64,000 bases of DNA from Paratinospora sagittata. Taxonomy: Eukaryota > Streptophyta > Magnoliopsida > Ranunculales > Menispermaceae. Under the pieces are notes generated by a model that did no database searches, had not been told where the DNA came from, and was given only the letters and a program-made list of their open reading frames with translations. Shown here in pieces: positions 61,518 to 64,000 of this stretch (the first letter of the stretch is position 1; each line of letters opens with the position of its first letter). The stretch spans positions 24,218,286-24,282,285 of the forward strand of contig CM069603.1 of NCBI GenBank assembly GCA_035771175.1. Reading direction: 5' to 3'. Both the position numbers and the translations under genes were made by a program.

Positions 61518-62382
61518 ACTTTAGATTGAACAATGTTTTGAATTCAAATCATTTTGTACTACTCTTGCTCTTTAACCTTCAACTTCAAATTTTATAAACC
61601 ACTCATTCTCTGATTTTCAAAAATTCAACACGCACGATATTTGCAAGTTAGATTGAGCTTTTCGAAGAGTTTTTCAAGAGAAGAAAGTAATGATTCTTGC
61701 CTTTGCAAAAAAAGGCTTCGAATTGAATCAAAATTGCAATCTGTCTTGATGTTCAGCTAGTTCTTCATTTTATCCCTTGTATGCTAAGATTTGCAGAGGC
61801 TATCCATTGTTTAAAACTCTAAGTACATGAAGTGGTCTCGATAAGATAACACATCAAAAAGGAACACATTACCTGTTTTGCGTCAAGAACCCATCAAACA
61901 ATAGCTTTCGACTTCTACAAAGATCAAGCTCGAAGAACGAAGACATATCTCATGTCTAATGCATTAGTTTGATCTTTGGTGTGTAGGGTGACCGCTCGAT
62001 CACTCTCAGCACTAAAACTCTGAAGATTGCAAAGTCTTCAAAATCACTTTCGATATAGTATTTCATTTTGAAAAAAATGTTTTCTGAAAGGTTTTAATCA
62101 TAATTTTAATGAGTTTTGAATTATTTAAATGTGTTTAATCTTATATCAAAGTGTTTTGAGTCAATGAAATGGTTCTTTAGTGTCAAAATATTAATTTTTC
62201 AAAAATAAGGCTATCGAGCCATTGGCACGTCTTAGACTAAAATCTAATATTTCTAACGAGAAAAATGTGGGCACTTCTGCTTGCTCGATTTTTCTATTCC
62301 TTCACAGTTTTGCCAGGTTATCTTAATCGAAATATTCTCTAGTAACACCTAGATGATTCCCATTGTCTCGCACGCCCAAAAA
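61518..62382 (+). repeat. Satellite unit 72 (865 bp, B body with A tail)
   Basis: Has AAACCACTC, GGGTGACC, AAATGTGTTT and GAGCCATTGG. TCGACTTCTAC removes the second EcoRI site, and TCTGAAGATTG is private. Confidence 0.95.
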
Positions 62383-63247
62383 ACTTTAGATTGAACAATG
62401 TTTTGAATTCAAATCATTTTGTACTACTCTTGCTCTTTAACCTTCAACTTCAAATTTTATAAACCACTCATTCTCTGATTTTCAAAAATTCAACACGCAC
62501 GATATTTGCAAGTTAGATTGAGCTTTTCGAAGAGTTTTTCAAGAGAAGAAAGTAATGATTCTTGCCTTTGCAAAAAAAGGCTTCGAATTGAATCAAAATT
62601 GCAATCTGTCTTGATGTTCAGCTAGTTCTTCATTTTATCCCTTGTATGCTAAGATTTGCAGAGGCTATCCATTGTTTAAAACTCTAAGTACATGAAGTGG
62701 TCTCGATAAGATAACACATCAAAAAGGAACACATTACCTGTTTTGCGTCAAGAACCCATCAAACAATAGCTTTCGAATTCTACAAAGATCAAGCTCGAAG
62801 AACGAAGACATATCTCATGTCTAATGCATTAGTTTGATCTTTGGTGTGTAGGGTGACCGCTCGATCACTCTCAGCACTAAAACTCTGAAAATTGCAAAGT
62901 CTTCAAAATCACTTTCGATATAGTATTTCATTTTGAAAAAAATGTTTTCTGAAAGGTTTTAATCATAATTTTAATGAGTTTTGAATTATTTAAATGTGTT
63001 TAATCTTATATCAAAGTGTTTTGAGTCAATGAAATGGTTCTTTAGTGTCAAAATATTAATTTTTCAAAAATAAGGCTATCGAGCCATTGGCACGTCTTAG
63101 ACTAAAATCTAATATTTCTAACGAGAAAAATGTGGGCACTTCTGCTTGCTCGATTTTTCTATTCCTTCACAGTTTTGCCAGGTTATCTTAATCGAAATAT
63201 TCTCTAGTAACACCTAGATGATTCCCATTGTCTCGCACGCCCAAAAA
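62383..63247 (+). repeat. Satellite unit 73 (865 bp, B body with A tail)
   Basis: Almost identical to unit 72 but without its two private changes. The pair is a recent single-unit duplication. Confidence 0.95.
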
Positions 63248-64000
63248 ACTTTAGATTGAACAATGTTTTGAATTCAAATCATTTTGTACTACTCTTGCTC
63301 TTTAACCTTCAACTTCAAATTTTATAAAACACTCATTCTCTGATTTTCAAAAATACAACACGCACGATATTTGCAAGTTAGATTGAGCTTTTCGAAGAGT
63401 TTTTCAAGAGAAGAAAGTAATGATTCTTGCCTTTGCAAAAAAAGGCTTCGAATTGAATCAAAATTGCAATCTGTCTTGATGTTCAGCTAGTTCTTCATTT
63501 TATCCCTTGTATGCTAAGATTTGCAGAGGCTATCCATTGTTTAAAACTCTAAGTACATGAAGTGGTCTCGATAAGAAAACACATCAAAAAGGAACACATT
63601 ACCTGTTTTGCGTCAAGAACCCATCAAACAATAGCTTTCGAATTCTACAAAGATCAAGCTCGAAGAACGAAGACATTTCTCATGTCTAATGCATTAGTTT
63701 GATCTCTGGTGTGTAGGGTAACCGCTCGATCACTCTCAGCACTAAAACTCTGAAAATTGCAAAGTCTTCAAAATCACTTTCGATATAGTATTTCATTTTG
63801 AAAAAAATGTTTTCTGAAAGGTTTTAATCATAATTTTAATGAGTTTTGAATTATTTAAAAGTGTTTAATCTTATATCAAAGTGTTTTGAGTCAATGAAAT
63901 GGTTCTTTAGTGTCAAAATATTAATTTTTCAAAAATAAGGCTATCCAACAATTGGCACGTCTTAGACTAAAATCTTATATTTCTAACGAGAAAAATGTGG
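63248..64000 (+). repeat. Satellite unit 74 (753 bp, cut by window end)
   Basis: Class B with GATAAGAAAACAC (private), GACATTTCTC, CTCTGG and CCAACAATTGG. Relative of unit 70. The array clearly continues beyond the window. Confidence 0.95.

Larger units (their letters stand above)
59788..63247 (+). repeat. Tetrameric higher-order repeat, copy 4 (units 70-73)
   Basis: Spans 3460 bp. The third position no longer has the 9-bp-duplication unit. Units 72 and 73 are near-identical 865 bp neighbours (AAACCACTC, GGGTGACC, GAGCC), so the register was kept by replacing one unit type with a copy of another. Confidence 0.82.
1..64000. repeat. Complex satellite DNA array, ~865 bp monomer, 73 full units plus one partial
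   Basis: The sequence repeats with a period of 865 bp (range 861-874) from first base to last. I placed 73 consecutive junctions by finding the string CGCACGCCCAAAAAACTTTAG or its close variants, and no junction is missing or out of register. All units have the same orientation. Neighbouring units differ by scattered substitutions and 1-9 bp indels, and particular variants recur at multi-unit spacings. Unit 1 has 274 G+C in 865 bases by hand count. No unit holds a long open frame, since stops are frequent in all six frames. Satellite DNA of this type is typical of eukaryotic heterochromatin. No bacterial or viral gene, mobile element or flanking unique sequence is present, so chromosomal position and host cannot be read from the window. 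The unit is not one I can match to a named satellite family. Confidence 0.98.

Noticed and set aside
1..64000. CRISPR array
   Set aside because: The direct repeats are whole ~865 bp units without short repeats separated by unique spacers, and no cas genes are present.
1..64000. Transposon or retroelement tandem array
   Set aside because: No open frame for a transposase, reverse transcriptase or Rep/helicase, no terminal inverted repeats at the unit ends and no target-site duplications. A non-autonomous origin of the unit cannot be excluded but nothing supports it.
1..64000. Ribosomal intergenic spacer or 5S repeat
   Set aside because: No rRNA-like segment or RNA polymerase III internal promoter was recognised in the unit.

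Overview
The whole 64 kb window is one uninterrupted tandem array of a complex satellite DNA, most likely from a eukaryotic chromosome. I located every unit boundary by eye, phased on the string ACTTTAGATTGAACAATG. This gives 73 complete units and one cut off by the window end, all head to tail in the same orientation. Units are 861-874 bp, most often 865. A hand count of unit 1 gives about 32% GC. I see no credible gene, tRNA, rRNA, transposon, CRISPR array, microsatellite block, inversion or unique-sequence island. Every stretch over 300 bp is accounted for by the satellite. The taxon cannot be named from this sequence. CpG is close to its expected frequency by hand count, which argues against a heavily CpG-methylated host.

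Two unit classes recur. Class A has GCATCAAGAACAC, then AACCCCTCGATCAATC. Class B has GCGTCAAGAACCC, then AACCGCTCGATCACTC. Their order changes along the window. (1) 1-7783 is an irregular mix, with a block repeated five units apart. (2) 7784-21611 is a near-perfect A/B alternation, so a ~1.73 kb dimer, with one phase slip and a duplicated 3459 bp tetramer. (3) 21612-26797 is a run of class A units marked by CTTTCCATAT, followed by a very divergent unit (unit 30) and a shortened unit (unit 31). (4) 26798-49373 is mostly B with A interspersed. Here class A carries a 9-bp tandem duplication (TAAGTATAT twice), giving 873-874 bp units, and several multi-unit blocks are copied at exactly equal length. 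(5) 49374-64000 is a tetrameric register of about 3.46-3.48 kb, seen four times and starting a fifth.

This is what unequal exchange and gene conversion are known to produce: local higher-order repeats, chimeric units, and variants that spread over neighbouring copies but not the whole array. A centromeric, pericentromeric or subtelomeric location is plausible but not shown by the sequence. The unit carries conserved palindromes, two short hairpins and a nine-base motif used three times, which are the best candidates for protein-binding or structural function.

Units are numbered 1-74 from left to right. Unit start is an arbitrary phase. In the entries, A and B refer to the two classes above.
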